This document shows, piece after piece, positions 24,903-36,913 of a stretch of 64,000 bases of DNA. Position 1 is the first letter of the stretch. Each line of letters begins with the position of its first letter. Both the position numbers and the translations under genes were made by a program. The notes below the pieces were generated by a model. That model did no database searches and was not told the origin of the DNA. It worked only from the letters and a program-made list of their open reading frames with translations. Source of the stretch: Phyto melanocephala (lineage: Eukaryota > Arthropoda > Insecta > Diptera > Rhinophoridae); contig OW799236.1 in NCBI GenBank assembly GCA_941918925.1, positions 80,373,713 through 80,437,712 on the forward strand. Reading direction: 5' to 3'.

Positions 24903-25951
24903 TATACCCTTCACCTGTGGTGCACAAGGGTATATATAGCTTCATCATTCCGTTTGTATGTGTTCTGAAAGCTTATGAATAGAGTAGTCGATTAAGCTTG
25001 TCCGCCTGTCCGTGTGTTCGTTGAAATCAACTTTTAGAAGCAACCATGTGTTCCTCAGATCTGTGTATAGTATCAATCTTTTGGAAATATCCGGGAATGA
25101 ATGAATCGCTATTGAAATACAGCACAATCGTCCCCCCCTGTTTTTTCCCACATTTTCACCACCAAAATTAAAGTTTTTCAGCCATAGAATAGGTACCTTT
25201 GCTATTATTGAAAGATATAATATGCCTTTAGAGATATTCCTGAAAAAATTTTGAATAAAGCGTGCTCTAATCAGTAAAGTTATAGGCAATTTTTTTTTTT
25301 TGAAAAATATATATTCCAAAAATTTATAAACTAAAATCAATTTTTTTAAGCTTCTAGACAACGGAGAGATTCAATATTGGCATAATCTGAAGGAACTTGA
25401 CTAGCGCAATATAAACACTATATGTTGGGCGCCACTACAAAATGGCGAACAATAAATTTATATATGGGCCAAATCTCGTATTTTAAAATGTAACTTTTTG
25501 AACTCCCTCAATATTGGTATCAAATGAAAGGGCTTGACTAGTAAAATAAAGTAAATTATTAAAAAAAACTAAAATCCAAGATGGCGTCTAAAACAAAATG
25601 GCGGAACATTATTCGTAACCCTTTCAATATGGGTATCAAATGAAAGGGCTTGACTAGTAGAATAAAGTAAATTATTAAAAAATGTAAAATCAAAGATGGC
25701 GTCTAAAACAAATTTGGTGGAACAAATTTTTTTAACCCGATCAATATGGGTATGAAATGAAAGGGCTTAGCTAGTAGAATACAGATAAATACGTAAGAAT
25801 TCAAAATTAAGGATGGCGTCGAAAGTAATAAAGAAAAATGGCGTATAACATGAAATATAGGTTAAACTACGATGTGAGATTATACCTATGTACATGATGG
25901 TGCAGGGTATTATCAAATTCGGAACGGCCGAATATATCACTCTTACTTGTT
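24903..25951 (+). mobile_element. Family A element, copy A4, with internal tandem repeats
   Basis: 5' hairpin TATACCCTTCACCTG ... AAGGGTATATA and 3' end GGAACGGCCGAATATATCACTCTTACTTGTT. From about 25380 to 25860 a unit of about 110 bases repeats roughly four times, each with a variant of GGTATCAAATGAAAGGGC, TTGACTAGT, then CAAGATGGCGTC. An apparent 138-residue minus-strand frame here is an artefact of the repeat. Confidence 0.75.
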
Positions 25952-26447
25952 TCGTTTATTTTAGTACATATCTACTTACTTTAATATATTATTTCAGAGA
26001 CTTAAAAATTGACACGATCGTATAGTTTGATGCTCTCAGGCAACTGTTTATCTTGTGAATATTTTTTTTATAAATTTAAATTTTCAAATTTTCATTAAAG
26101 ATCGAACGTTTTAAAAATCTTAGGTACTCAGATCAGACATGATTAAATATTTTATCTAATGTTATTCGTTCCTGTTTAGAGTTTATTTAATAAAATCAAT
26201 TGTTGTTGTTTATAATAACAATGCGTAAATTCCGAACAATTTAATTCCATTCATTCCTTTTTAGAATCTCATATCAAAAATATCGCATTTAATTTACAAT
26301 TCAAAATATTTTTAAATTTTTTTTTTAATTTATCTGTTATAAACAGGAAGTTAATTTTAATAACAACAGTGATAGTAATTGCTAAAAATTTACATTTCGA
26401 GAAAATTAACAAAAACCGATTTGTATGTGTTTACATATTATATAATA
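25952..26447. other. AT-rich spacer
   Basis: No feature recognised. It ends at the 3' border of a Helitron inserted between A and T. Confidence 0.4.
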
Positions 26448-27182
26448 CTAGAAAAGCCCGGCGCGCGTTGCTACGCCCCTTAATAAATAAAAATGCATAA
26501 ATTGAATATCAAGTGCAAAAAACTAAAAATTATAACTTTTTTTTAATGGGCATTGCCCTGCCCACGTTTCTAATCACGAAAATGTATAATCATGAGAGCT
26601 CAATATGTGTGTGCAAAGCTTTATAAAAATCGGTAAAGTTCAAGTAGCTGAAAATTATAACTTTTTTTATGGGCGTGGCGCTGCCCACTTTTTTTATCAC
26701 GAAATTGTAAAGTCATGACAGCTCAATATGTGTGCACAGTTTAAGGAAAATCGGTCCAGTGCAAATACCTCTAAATAATAACTTTTTTTTATGGGCGTGG
26801 CCCTGCCCACTTTTCTTATCACGAAATTATAAAGTCATGACAGCTCAATATGTGTGCAAAGTTTCAGAAAAATCAGTCCAGTGCAAGTACCTTAAAATTA
26901 AAACTTTTTTATGGGCGTGGCCCTGCCCACTTTTCTTATCACGAAATTATGAAGTCATGACAGCTCAATATGTGTGCAAAGTTTCAAAAAAATCGGTCAA
27001 GTGCAAGTAGCTAAAAATGATAACTAATTTTTTATGGGCGTGGCACTACCCACTTTTTTCCACCCATAAACACTCCCTGAAATGTGTATAACAACTTGCC
27101 AAAGTTTGACTCCGATCGGTTTTACAGTTTCGGAGTCTATAGCTAACACACACACACAGAGTTTCACTTTTATATATATAGA
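26448..27182 (-). mobile_element. Non-autonomous Helitron with about 120-bp tandem repeats, copy 1
   Basis: On the minus strand it starts TCTATATATATAAAAGTG, preceded by A, and ends GCGCGCCGGGCTTTTCTAG followed by T. That is the exact Helitron signature: 5'-TC, 3'-CTAG and insertion between A and T. A GC-rich stem (GGCGTAGCAACGCGCGCC) lies just before the end. The interior holds five repeats of about 120 bases, each with GGGCGTGGC ... GCCCAC and a CTCAATATGTGTGCAAAG motif. It has no Rep-helicase gene; open frames come from the repeat period. The same family recurs at 61992. Confidence 0.85.
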
Positions 27183-28185
27183 TGTGACCACACTGGTTCA
27201 TGAAAAAAATAACAATGTTTATTTTGAACAAAAGTTTTCCTTTAGAAAAATTGAAGAGAAAATCGACAGAAGTAATCATGTCGTCTTTAATTACATAAAA
27301 AAATCAGAAGTCTTATGAAAAAACATCAAAGACCAGCAAGTATCTTATTGCCAACAAACAAGATGTAATTTAAGAATTGCATCTAATTCCTCTGACTCCA
27401 TATCAAAAATTAAGGCAAAACCAAGAGTTTCTCCAGAGAATGAACCTATAAGAATCTGTATTAAAACCTATTCACAAAAAAAAAATTAGATTTTGCTAAA
27501 GTTCACATGACGTGGAATATCGGTTATCTTCTCTGACAAAAAGAAATTTAACTTGGATGGTCCTGAAGGGTATTACTCTTATTACATTAAAAAAGAGGAA
27601 GTAATATTCCGAAAATGCAGTAACATTTTTGGACCTTTGCGTTGGATTTTTGAACAGGATACCGATCCGATACACAATGCCAGAGCGGTAAAAACCTGGA
27701 TATCAAGACATAACCATAGTGAAAAACGTCTGGTGCTGTCTTTCTCGGAAAGTTTATGAAGGAGATAAACAATATGCAGACGTTCCACCATTGATCAATG
27801 CACTGGAGACTACTTGGAAAGAGATTTTCTTAAATCTACCTACGATTCCATACCAAGTTACATATTTAAGGTTATAAAGCACCATGTAGGCAGCACTCGT
27901 TACCAAGCGTTAGAAAACAATACAAACCAAATAGTTTTTAACAATTAAAACTAATTTAGTAAATAATTTGTATGTTTTTTTTAACTTTTCTTTGCCATTG
28001 TTATTTAAATGAACTATTTTCTTATAACTTTTTCAGCCTTTTTTTATTTAAATAAAAAATTCAAGAACATTTTAATAAAAAAAATTATCGATTATAAGTA
28101 ATAAGCAATAAAACAATCTGAAAAAATTATTGCACTTTTTAATTAAATTAATTTTTCTGTTGTTATTTAAATGAACTAGGGTGTA
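27183..28185 (+). pseudogene. Tc1/Tc3-like transposase relic
   Basis: The + strand shows FAKVHMTW (about 27494), then FSDKKKFNLDGPEG (27528-27570) with the first catalytic Asp, then FEQDTDPIHNARAVKTWI (27650-27703) with the second, then SIPSYIFKVIKHHVGSTRY (27847-27903) near the C terminus. These match Tc3-type transposase blocks in order. Frameshifts and stops break it, and the third acidic residue region is not intact. The 3' flank holds the direct motif TGTTATTTAAATGAACTA twice (27998 and 28160), which may be part of the right TIR. The left end is lost, perhaps through the Helitron insertion beside it. Confidence 0.75.
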
Positions 28186-28187
28186 TA

Positions 28188-28960
28188 CAGTAGACTCGCG
28201 GTAACGTGAACCATTAAAAACTGAGCTTGTTCACGTTTGCGAAGTTGTTCATGTTGACGAAGGTGTAACTCTTTACATTTTCCAAATAAATTAGACATGT
28301 GATTTAACTCAAATTCATATATTTTCTTGTATTTCGGATTGTTATGTACATATGTTTTGTTAAAAAAAGTACGTTAAATTAATTTAAAAAATGTGTTACC
28401 TTTTTTTAAGATTATCTTTTAAATTTTAGTTGCTGAAAAAATTCTTTCTCTCAAAAAAGCTAACGGAATAACATCTTCAAGGTCTTCTTCATCGCCGAAA
28501 GAGCCAAATATTTTCAACCAGCATTTTGCTATTGTTTTCTTTTCAAGACGTTGCTAAGTTGAATTTAAATAGTCAATAGCATCCATTAATAGTAAAACCA
28601 ATTTTTAAAAAGGCAGCTGTCATCCATTACAATTTGGAGCAATTGTAGTCCACAGGAAATTCAAAACTTCTAAAAGAGCGAGGATTTTTTGCCTTTCCAA
28701 TCACAAAAAGTTTAACTTTAGAATTTTGGTAGTTTTTTGTGACATTTTTCATGAAAAACTTTAGATTAGATCATGCTTAATCAGCAGCTGTGTAATAATT
28801 TACGGGGATACTCCTTTTTATGAAAACAATTTGGATAACCGACACGTTATAAGGCTTTCTCACTGTGTTCACGCTAAAGAGTAGTCAGTGTAAAAAAAAA
28901 TTACGTTCATCTTATCCGGTGTTCACGTAAGGCAGTGTTGTTGTTACCGCGAGTCTATTG
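28188..28960 (-). mobile_element. pogo/Tigger-type element, internally deleted
   Basis: TIRs CAGTAGACTCGCGGTAAC at left and CAATAGACTCGCGGTAAC (inverse) at right, flanked by TA (28186-28187 and 28961-28962). On the minus strand a transposase fragment reads KLFVIGKAKNPRSF and FPVDY (about 28725-28650), and then GSFGDEEDLEDVIPLAF (about 28500-28450). These are DDE and C-terminal segments of pogo/Tigger/jerky proteins. The N-terminal CENP-B-like DNA-binding part is deleted and stops are present. Confidence 0.8.
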
Positions 28961-30203
28961 TATTGGAATTGCAACAAATTATATACCGATCTTTTAATTT
29001 GGTAAAATGATTTTAATAGACAAATTTTTCCTAATTGTACCTTGATAAAAAAAATTTAAGTGATTAATGAGTCTTAATTTGTTTTTATATTAAACCTGAA
29101 ATTTAAAAACCTATTGTACAAACACATAATTTTTTATTTATCGAGATCAAATAAAAAATACTACTTTACAAAACATTTGACAATACTAAAAATAATAATT
29201 TGTGTATTTTTCTTCACTCAACTTCTTTCATTAGATTGCTCATGTTTTGTTCAAAAAATCATAATAATAAAGCAATAAAAAAACAATTCAAGTTCAATTT
29301 ACTGAATATGAAGAACAACTTTTAAGCATGAGTGATTTAAGAAAAATCTATGAATATGCTGTACTCTGATTCAAACCTACAAGGTATATTTACTAGTTTA
29401 GGATTTCTAAATTATTTACCAAATACTGGGAAAAAAGCTCAATTACTTTTTCGTATGAAATTTGTGACAAAAACAAAAGTACAAACAGAAAAGTTAACTT
29501 AAAGGTAGAATTAGTTTCTTTGGATGTGCATATAACCCAGCAATATTTTTACTTAATTTAATTTAAAAAAAACTTTAAATCTTTTAACAAGAAATATGTT
29601 TACTTGGCTGTAATTGATTTATAAATTTCACTGGGTTGTCCTTAAATTCATAGAAAACTACACCCAAATTTTATTTTTACGGGTAATAGACAATGTTAAA
29701 ATTTAACAAAATGTAAATAATGTGTCATCTTACTTGAAATTTGTTTGTACATAAAGCCATATGTATATGTGTTTATGTGTATATTATACAAATGTATGTA
29801 AATATTTATTAATATGTATGTATGTTTATACATAAGTATATACATATTAGCATACATATTAAATATACAATATCTTTTATCTACAAATATAATATTTGCA
29901 GTTCATAGTAAAATATTTTATGATTATGGTATATGCGGATATCATATGGACACAGTACTAACATGTCATGAAAATACAATAATATAATATATCTTACTTA
30001 GACTTCAGTTTCTTAAACATAAAACTTGAGAGCTAAAAAATGTTGAACTCTATTTATAAATGCATGAGAGTTTATTAAACTCTTTTTTGTATTTTATCTC
30101 TTATATAACTTGAGATATGTTTAAGTTTTTTTAATACATATGTATTTTTAAAGTAATTGCAATGTGGATTATTTATAATTAATTCTATAAATTTTTAGTA
30201 TTA
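28961..30203. other. AT-rich DNA with no supported gene
   Basis: No recognisable coding fragment or repeat pair. TATG-like tracts lie at 29760-29850. Confidence 0.4.
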
Positions 30204-30709
30204 CAGTGCTGTCTGGGTAGAGTGAACCCCCGATGCTATGAATAGCTCGTTAGGGTGAACTCCAGAATGTTTACATTGACTACTCTGTAGAGTGAACATA
30301 CTTTATAGTGAGTTTTTAGGTTTGGCGAAGGAGAAAAACAATGGAAAAGAGTATAAAAATTTAAGACAACATAAAATAACGATTCTTTTAGAGTAAGTTG
30401 ACTGACAAGTTACTCTAACAAAAACGCATTCTATGAAGTGTTAATATATTTAAGTCTGCGCGTATATTCCATTAAGGTAGCGTCTTAAAGTTATTTTTTG
30501 AATAATTGGTGTTATATAATTGTTACGTAAAAATGGATTCGAAAGAAAAAGCATTTATCCTTTAAACAAAAAAGCGACATTATAAAAGAAATTGAAAATG
30601 GTGCTAGTGTTGCTTCTTTGGTACAGCGTTTCAAACTTGATTTAATGAACAACCTGGGTATAGTAAAATCGCTCTGCATAAATTAGTTCACTCTACCCAG
30701 ACAGCACTG
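30204..30709 (+). mobile_element. pogo/Tigger-type element, short copy (D1)
   Basis: Near-perfect TIRs CAGTGCTGTCTGGGTAGAG with TA on both sides (30202-30203 and 30710-30711). From 30544 the + strand reads KHLSFKQKSDIIKEIENG then ASVASLVQRFKL, the psq-type helix-turn-helix at the N terminus of pogo/Tigger transposases. The catalytic domain is absent. It is the same family as the copy at 37612. Confidence 0.88.
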
Positions 30710-30719
30710 TATTATCATA

Positions 30720-31536
30720 TTATATTCATTTTCGGCCTCATAAAGTATATATTTTCCGAATGCTTATGACCAATATGAACAATATCGTGTGTAGGTCGAA
30801 ATCAACTAGAAGAAACCCCTATATGTAGCAGAGATCTGTATGTGGTGTCAATCTTTTTCAAATAACCGGGAATGAATCACTATTGAAATCCAGCACAATC
30901 GTCCCACAACTTTCTAAAATATGTGCAAACAAACATGATTGTCTCTGACTTCCCATATTTTTCCAAACAAAAATTATATTTTTTAGGCCTAGGATAATTT
31001 ATAGACTACTATTTTTAAAATATTTTGGAAAAATCGGTCACTGATACGGAAAATTATATTCTTTAAAAATATATATATTTTATGGTAATAATATCATCAA
31101 TCAAATAAAAGGGCGTAACCAATAGAATACAGTACAATATGAAAAAGTTATAATCCAAGATGGTGCCCTAGAGAAAATGACGGATCATTTTTTCTCAACT
31201 CCATCAATATGGGTATCAAATGAAAGTACAATAAAGCTAGCTTAAAAATTCAAAATCAAAGATGGCATTTGAAATAATAAAGCAAAATGACATATAACAT
31301 TAACCTTCTGTTCTTTTAAAAAATAAAATTAAAAAAAAAAAATTATTTTCAAAACAACAGCAATTTTTTGTAATTTGTAATTGTTTTTATTGTAAAATTG
31401 CGAACAAAAAAAATTTTTAGTTTTGTAAGAACTGGAGGTAAATTTGAAATGTAGGCTAAGCTACTTTACCTATATATGTTTGTACATGATGTTAAAGGTA
31501 GGTTCGACCGTGCTGAACATAGGATTCGTAATTGTT
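30720..31536 (+). mobile_element. Family A element, copy A6, degenerate
   Basis: It retains TTTTCGGCCTCATAAAGTATA, GTCAATCTTTTTCAAATAACC, the GGTATCAAATGAAAG and AAGATGGCA body, and a decayed 3' end (GGTTCGACCGTGCTGAAC). The 5' hairpin is missing. It begins right beside the Tigger at 30204-30709, which may have inserted at its edge. Confidence 0.6.
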
Positions 31537-33379
31537 AAGGTTTCATTAGTCTTTGTTTTCTGTTGCCATTCTGTGATGTGCCTTTGTTTTTCTTTTTTTT
31601 TTTAATTTTTGTAGTTACATCTTCTGCAAAACCTTATCTGCCCTTACTCTACAAGGTAACCACAGAAACTGCTTATTATATTTTTGTATATTTTTCTCTT
31701 TGAAGTTTGTAATTTCATACTTCATCTATAAAAAAATTGAATCTCTCGGTTGCAACCACCTTTAAAATAAAGGCGTTTTTATATCAGCTGTTTCTCACTT
31801 TTTCGTAACATTCACCGGTTCGTCCGTATCGAAACGAAGTTAAAAACTAATAACATATGAACACACATTTTCTATTAACGAAAACAAGTCAGCTGACTTC
31901 ATAACGCAACAATTAGCCAATTTATACAATGATACGACGTCGTTTTGTCATTTTCTCCTTTAAATGGTTGGTTAACGGTATAGATAAGCAAGAGAGGTAA
32001 ACAAAAAGACACATTTTCAGTTTTTAACATTTTTATTTTTACAAGGGGAATTTGAATAGTATTTGTCTTGTGTAAAAAAGGATTTCATTTACACACTCTA
32101 AAAATAGAATTAAATTTTCGAAAAAAAACCCAAATTAATCCAAGGAATCTAAAAATGGAAAATTAAATATAAAAAAGTTTCCTTAATTTTGCATATTTAT
32201 TTATAATTATAATTCTTAAAAAAAAATTATTTATTAATATATATTGAATGACTGTTTGCACCCTTGTTGTTTACATAGTAGATTTGATTGTTTACGTAAC
32301 AGCTGTGCCTGTTGTCAATTTAACTGTTTGCAACAATATAATTTTCTTAAAATAAAAATTACACTGCAAAGGTGTGTAAACAAAATCCTTCACTTGAATT
32401 ATCTACTTAAATCTTATCATGTATTTTGTATTTTAAAATTTTGAAATATGTACTTGTGTACATTGTACACACATAGTTTATTTTTGAATGACCTCGTATT
32501 TTGTTTACAAATAAAAATGTTTATGCTGTTTTTGAAACATTTCACTATATGTACGTTTGTTAACCAGCACAACTATTTCTTGGAATTTCTCAATTTTATT
32601 TTTGTTAATTATGTGTATGTTTTTTTTATTAGTTCAGAGTTGTATTTTTATATGTTAGATAGTTTGTAATCAAAAAATGCGTGGTAGGAAAAGGGATTCG
32701 AAGATAATGTAAAAATTAACAGCAATAACTAAATCGAAAGGCTTTAGCATTTATACAATGTAATTAAGTAGTTTTATTTTGCTCTTTATTTATTTGGATT
32801 TTTTATACACATATAAGATAAACAAGTAATATTAACAATAAAGGTATAAATATTATACTGAAATTGGCTTTTATGTTACAATGCCAAGATAATTAATTAT
32901 TTATTAATTGACTAATACACTTAACGGAATGACGCAATTTATTCTATCGTAATAACTGATAATAGTTACCAAAAAATATTTGATTTGTGAATGTATAGAT
33001 TGGCATATCTAACAATGATAGAATAAAAAATTACGCCATGCGCGTGATTTCCCGTTAGATGACGGACGTATTTGGCCCGCAGCAAAGGTTGTCAAATAAA
33101 AATTTTGAAATACAGTCATGCGATTTTTTCGTTTAGGGTTTTGTTATATCTCAGGTTTATGTGAATAAGGCAGAAATAATTCCTGAGCTCAAGTTCGAGA
33201 TCTAAAGCGTCATCGGTGAGATGTAGCAACATCTCTGTGAAAAAGTCATGGAAAATTTCATAAAACGAGTTGTGGCCTTTCATAAGAGCTGTGGGGCCAT
33301 TTGACAGATATTTTATTCCGCACTTAATCGAAACATGTCTTATTTACAATCCAATAAAAAATTCACAATAGATACCTAG
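31537..33379. other. AT-rich DNA; diverged inverted pair at 31741-31999
   Basis: GTTGCAACCACCTTTAAA at 31749 and TTTAAATGGTTGGTTAACGG at 31960 are weakly inverted copies with CTCTC/GAGAG outside them. That hints at an old TIR element but is not conclusive. 33000-33380 has higher GC but no recognised domain. Confidence 0.3.
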
Positions 33380-33489
33380 TCGGTATCTAGGTTATTTATC
33401 TTTACTGCAACTTATCGAGTTGAATCGACTTGAATGAATTTTTGAATATATTCATTTAATGCATTTAATCCGGGCCGGGTTCTGCTAGT
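33380..33489 (+). mobile_element. Possible Helitron 3' end
   Basis: The segment ends CCGGGCCGGGTTCTGCTAGT, resembling the GC-rich hairpin plus CTAG(T) terminus of Helitrons. No matching 5' TC end was identified upstream. Confidence 0.3.
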
Positions 33490-33492
33490 ATA

Positions 33493-33745
33493 TATCTGTG
33501 GCTTGGAGCTAAAATGACCAATGTCAAAATATTTACTTTTAAGAAAATTGGAATTGAACTTTAACTTTTATAGATGCTTTCATAGTGACATTGGCCAGCA
33601 TTTTTTTTATGAAGCTGTTCTGGGTTAAGTATGACTTTAGCTGTTTTACCATAATGAAATAGAGCAAGAAAACAAATCCAATGCAATGATTAACTCAAAA
33701 GAGCAAAAAAGTGACATTGACCCTTTTACCTCCAAGCCACAGATA
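33493..33745. mobile_element. Tc1/mariner-type MITE
   Basis: TIRs TATCTGTGGCTTGGAG continue imperfectly to about 35 bases (CAATGTCA at the inner edge) and are flanked by TA on each side. At 253 bases it has no coding. Confidence 0.7.
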
Positions 33746-33765
33746 TAATAATTAAACTCAATGAA

Positions 33766-33876
33766 CCGTATTCATAAAAAATATTTTAGGTTTATTGAAG
33801 GCTTATTTGACAAATTTCTCTGCAATATCTGTCAAATAAGCCTTTAATAAACCTAAAATAATTTTTATGAATACGG
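33766..33876. mobile_element. Palindromic MITE, copy 1
   Basis: A near-perfect inverted repeat of 111 bases: arms run from CCGTATTCATAAAAA through AGGCTTATTTGACA with a loop of about 17 bases. A second copy lies at 36914. It would fold as a long hairpin. No clear target duplication is visible. Confidence 0.7.
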
Positions 33877-34218
33877 CCCAATAAGTTTATAAAAAAATCA
33901 TATGTCGGCAAATAATAATCAGCTGTTTGCTACAACCACCATTAAGTACGAGTATGAACACATAAGTTTGCATTAGTAACTTTGGCTTGAAATTATTCAA
34001 CTTCGAGACACTCCGAATTAGTTTAAATCAAACTGTATACATACAGGCACGTCGTATGTATTCTATAATAAAACAAGTAAGAGCACTATATTCGGCTGTG
34101 CCGAATCTTTTATACCCACCACCAATTTTGTGTACATTTAAAGCACAATATTTATTATTTTGTTACTCATTATGGAATAATCTTTTTATAATAAAATATG
34201 TATCACTTTCTTTGTAGA

Positions 34219-34834
34219 GGGTGGTTAAATTTTAAGGGCCCATGTTGAAGGTGAACTACAGCCAGTCTTTAAATTAGTTTTCTGCATTTCATTTGACATT
34301 TCTCAACCTCAAACTTACTCAATTTGATCCGTGGAAAGATACGCAAATGAGCAACGCTTTAAAGTTATTTAGGTTTTTTATGAAAATGGGCGTTCAGTTC
34401 AAAATGCATTTTGTGCACTTCGTAATTCTTTTGATCAACATAATCATTCAAACTCATCCACAATCGGGAAAATTGTAAAAAATATTTAAATTTCTGCAAA
34501 ACAGGTCTGTATAAAATGTTAGAAAATCTGTGAATGCCTTCTTAGTTCGTTGAATGGGAACCATTGCTGTTTTTTGCGATAGTGTGGCAAAAGAGCAGTC
34601 AACCTCGACTCATCATCGTGCCCAACAATTGAGCATCAACATTGTCATTGAAAATTTGGACCATCAGATAGAGGAGTGGCGCCAAGGATGGGGGCGGGGG
34701 CATTTGGCCGATATTTTGTTAAATACATAATTTAACCGTACAAATATTATCATTACAAAAAGAAATAATAATAATTTCCTAAATAATTTGTTTTTTATTT
34801 AAATTCAACATCGGCCCTTAAAATTTAACCACCC
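34219..34834 (+). mobile_element. mariner-type element nested in family B (B1 copy)
   Basis: TIRs GGGTGGTTAAATTTTAAGG at both ends, TA nearby. The + strand encodes remnants of an N-terminal DNA-binding region (VQNAFCALRNSFDQHNHS-like, then STIGKIVKN at about 34455) in broken frames. The catalytic domain is lost. The homologous, shorter element sits at the same family B position in B2 (45371), so the insertion predates family B amplification. Confidence 0.75.
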
Positions 34835-34899
34835 TTAATAACTTCGATATGCTACTAAAATGCTTTTGTAAATGTAGTCTTTCAATGAAAGTGGGCGTT

Positions 34900-35990
34900 A
34901 AAGTAGGCGTGTCAATAAAGTTTCTGCTAATAAATACAACTTAGATATTTCACAATAGTCCTTTATTTTCCCGAAAACTTTGTCAATAGAGAAATTACAT
35001 GAATTTAAGATAAACAGTTATATGGGAGGTAGGCGTTAAAGTGGGCGTGTCACTTAAACTTTTTGACACAACAAATACATTGATTAGAAGGATATATGTA
35101 GCAAATTTGATCATCATACCTCTAATTTTGGCGGTTTTATGAGCTTTTAAATTTCATTAACGGTATATAACGTGAAAAGTGGGCGTTATAGTAGGCGTGT
35201 TTATGAGCTTTTAAATTTCATTAACGGTAGATAACGTGAAAAGTGGGCGTTACAGTAGGCGTGTCAAAGTTGTTATTGCGAATGAGTACAACTTAGGTGT
35301 TTCAATATAGCCCTTTATTATTCCAAAATCTTTACTAGTAGAGAAATTATATGAATTTTAGGTAAAACGTTATATGTTATGGGCGTAAAAGTGGTCGTGG
35401 CACCTTAATTTTCTGGATTTACGTAGCAAATTTGATCATCATACCTCTAATTTTGGCGGTTTTATGAGCTTTTAAATTTCATTAACGGTAGATAACGTCA
35501 AAAGTGGGCGTTGTAGTAGGCGTGTCAAAGTTATTTTTGCTAATAACTACAACTAAGGTCTTGCAATATAGTCCAAAAAAGTTATTCCAAAATCTATATT
35601 AATAGAGAAATTATATGCATTTTAGGTAAAACGTTATATGGGAAGTGGGCGTAAAAGTGGGCATGGCACCTTAATTTTCTGACACAGTAATGACATAGCC
35701 TGGGGGGATATACGTAGCAAATTTGATCATCATACCTCTAATTTTGGCGGTTTTATGAGCTTTAACATTTCATTAACGGTAGATAACGTGAAAAGTGGGC
35801 GTTACAGTAGGCGTGTCAAAGTTTTTTTTGCGCATGAGTACAACTTAGGTGTTTCAATATAGCCCTTTATTATTCCAAAATCTTTAGTAATAGAGAAATT
35901 ATATGAATTTAAGGTAAAACGTTATATGGGAGGTGGGCATAAAAGTGGGCGTGGCACATTGATTTTCCGTGTCAAAAAAGCGTCTCACCA
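34900..35990. repeat. Tandem array of about 300-bp units in B1
   Basis: The segment GCAAATTTGATCATCATACC occurs at about 35100, 35430 and 35720, and GTGGGCGTTACAGTAGGCG-type motifs accompany each. B2 has only one such unit. A second short duplication of about 60 bases lies at 35150-35265. The array enlarges B1. Confidence 0.7.
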
Positions 35991-36569
35991 AAAAGCAAAG
36001 TGTGCAAAATTTCAGAGTCGTACATCCAATTTTGTTGCTTTTATGACGTTTTTGTTTTTAAATATACCGAAAAATACACTGTGCGGTATAAATTTTCGTA
36101 CATTTTGATCGATAACTCCTTTCCTAATGATTAGATTTAGGTAATTTTTGGTGAGAAATATTGTTTTGACTCGAGAAATATATATTCGAAGTTTCATGAC
36201 TGTACGTTAATCCGTTTGGACACAATACCATTTTATTCGATGTTCGTAGGACACGGTTTTTTCGACCTACTCTTGCATTCCGAGCTATAACTCACTTCCT
36301 AATATTCCGATATAGCCCATTTTCAATACCAAACAAACCTTGTCTATAAGAAAGATTCTGGCAAAATTTGAGCCTCCTAGCTTTTTCGGTGCGACCTCTA
36401 TCGTGCTTTCAACAGACGGACAGACGGACGGACATAGCTAGATCGTCATCAAATCAAACCCTGATTCAGAATATATATACTTTATGGGGTCTAAAATGGA
36501 TATTTCGATGTGTTACAAACTGAATGACAAAATGAATATACCCCCACCATTTTTTTGGTGGCGGGTATA

Positions 36570-36913
36570 AAAATTTGTGTTAATGTAAATAGAGATACCA
36601 GATTTTATAATTTTTTTTTTATTTATACTTTCTATTATTATTTTAACGAATTCATTGAAGAAGTTCTTTACAATTTGAAAATATTTTAAGTCAGTTTATT
36701 CTTATGTGGACCTAATATTTTTTCTAAACGAAAAGTTAAAATAGAAACAATGAACTTAATTACTAGATACTATTAAAATTAAAAAGTAAATTTCTAAAAA
36801 TAAAGAATTTTGCAAAACTTTAAAAAACAGCAATTTACAGTTATGAAAAATTTGTGATAAATTAAGAATTTAACGAAAAAAATTTTTTTAGGTAAACACA
36901 AACTGCCTTGCTC
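36570..36913. other. AT-rich spacer
   Basis: No feature recognised. TTTTTTTAG|GTAAAC near 36891 is a weak fused acceptor-donor. Confidence 0.35.

Larger units (their letters stand above)
34072..36569 (-). mobile_element. HINE/mini-me-like element, family B, copy B1
   Basis: On the minus strand it starts with a hairpin (TATACCCGCCACC ... GGTGGGGGTATA), then the core GACCCCATAAAGTATATAT, ATGACGATCTAGCTATGTC, and a GTCCGTCCGTCTGTC tract. It ends in the 3' hairpin ATTCGGC-ACA-GCCGAAT with GCTCTTACTTGTT. Termini match family A, so both belong to one non-autonomous Helentron-like lineage. At 2.5 kb it is longer than B2 because of tandem expansion (34900-35990) and a larger nested mariner. Confidence 0.75.

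Noticed and set aside
24945..25361. 138-codon minus-strand frame
   Set aside because: It lies across a family A repeat; homologous copies do not keep it open.
26732..27010. 92-codon open frame on the + strand
   Set aside because: It is produced by the roughly 120-base repeat period of a Helitron; the residues repeat with the DNA units and match no protein.
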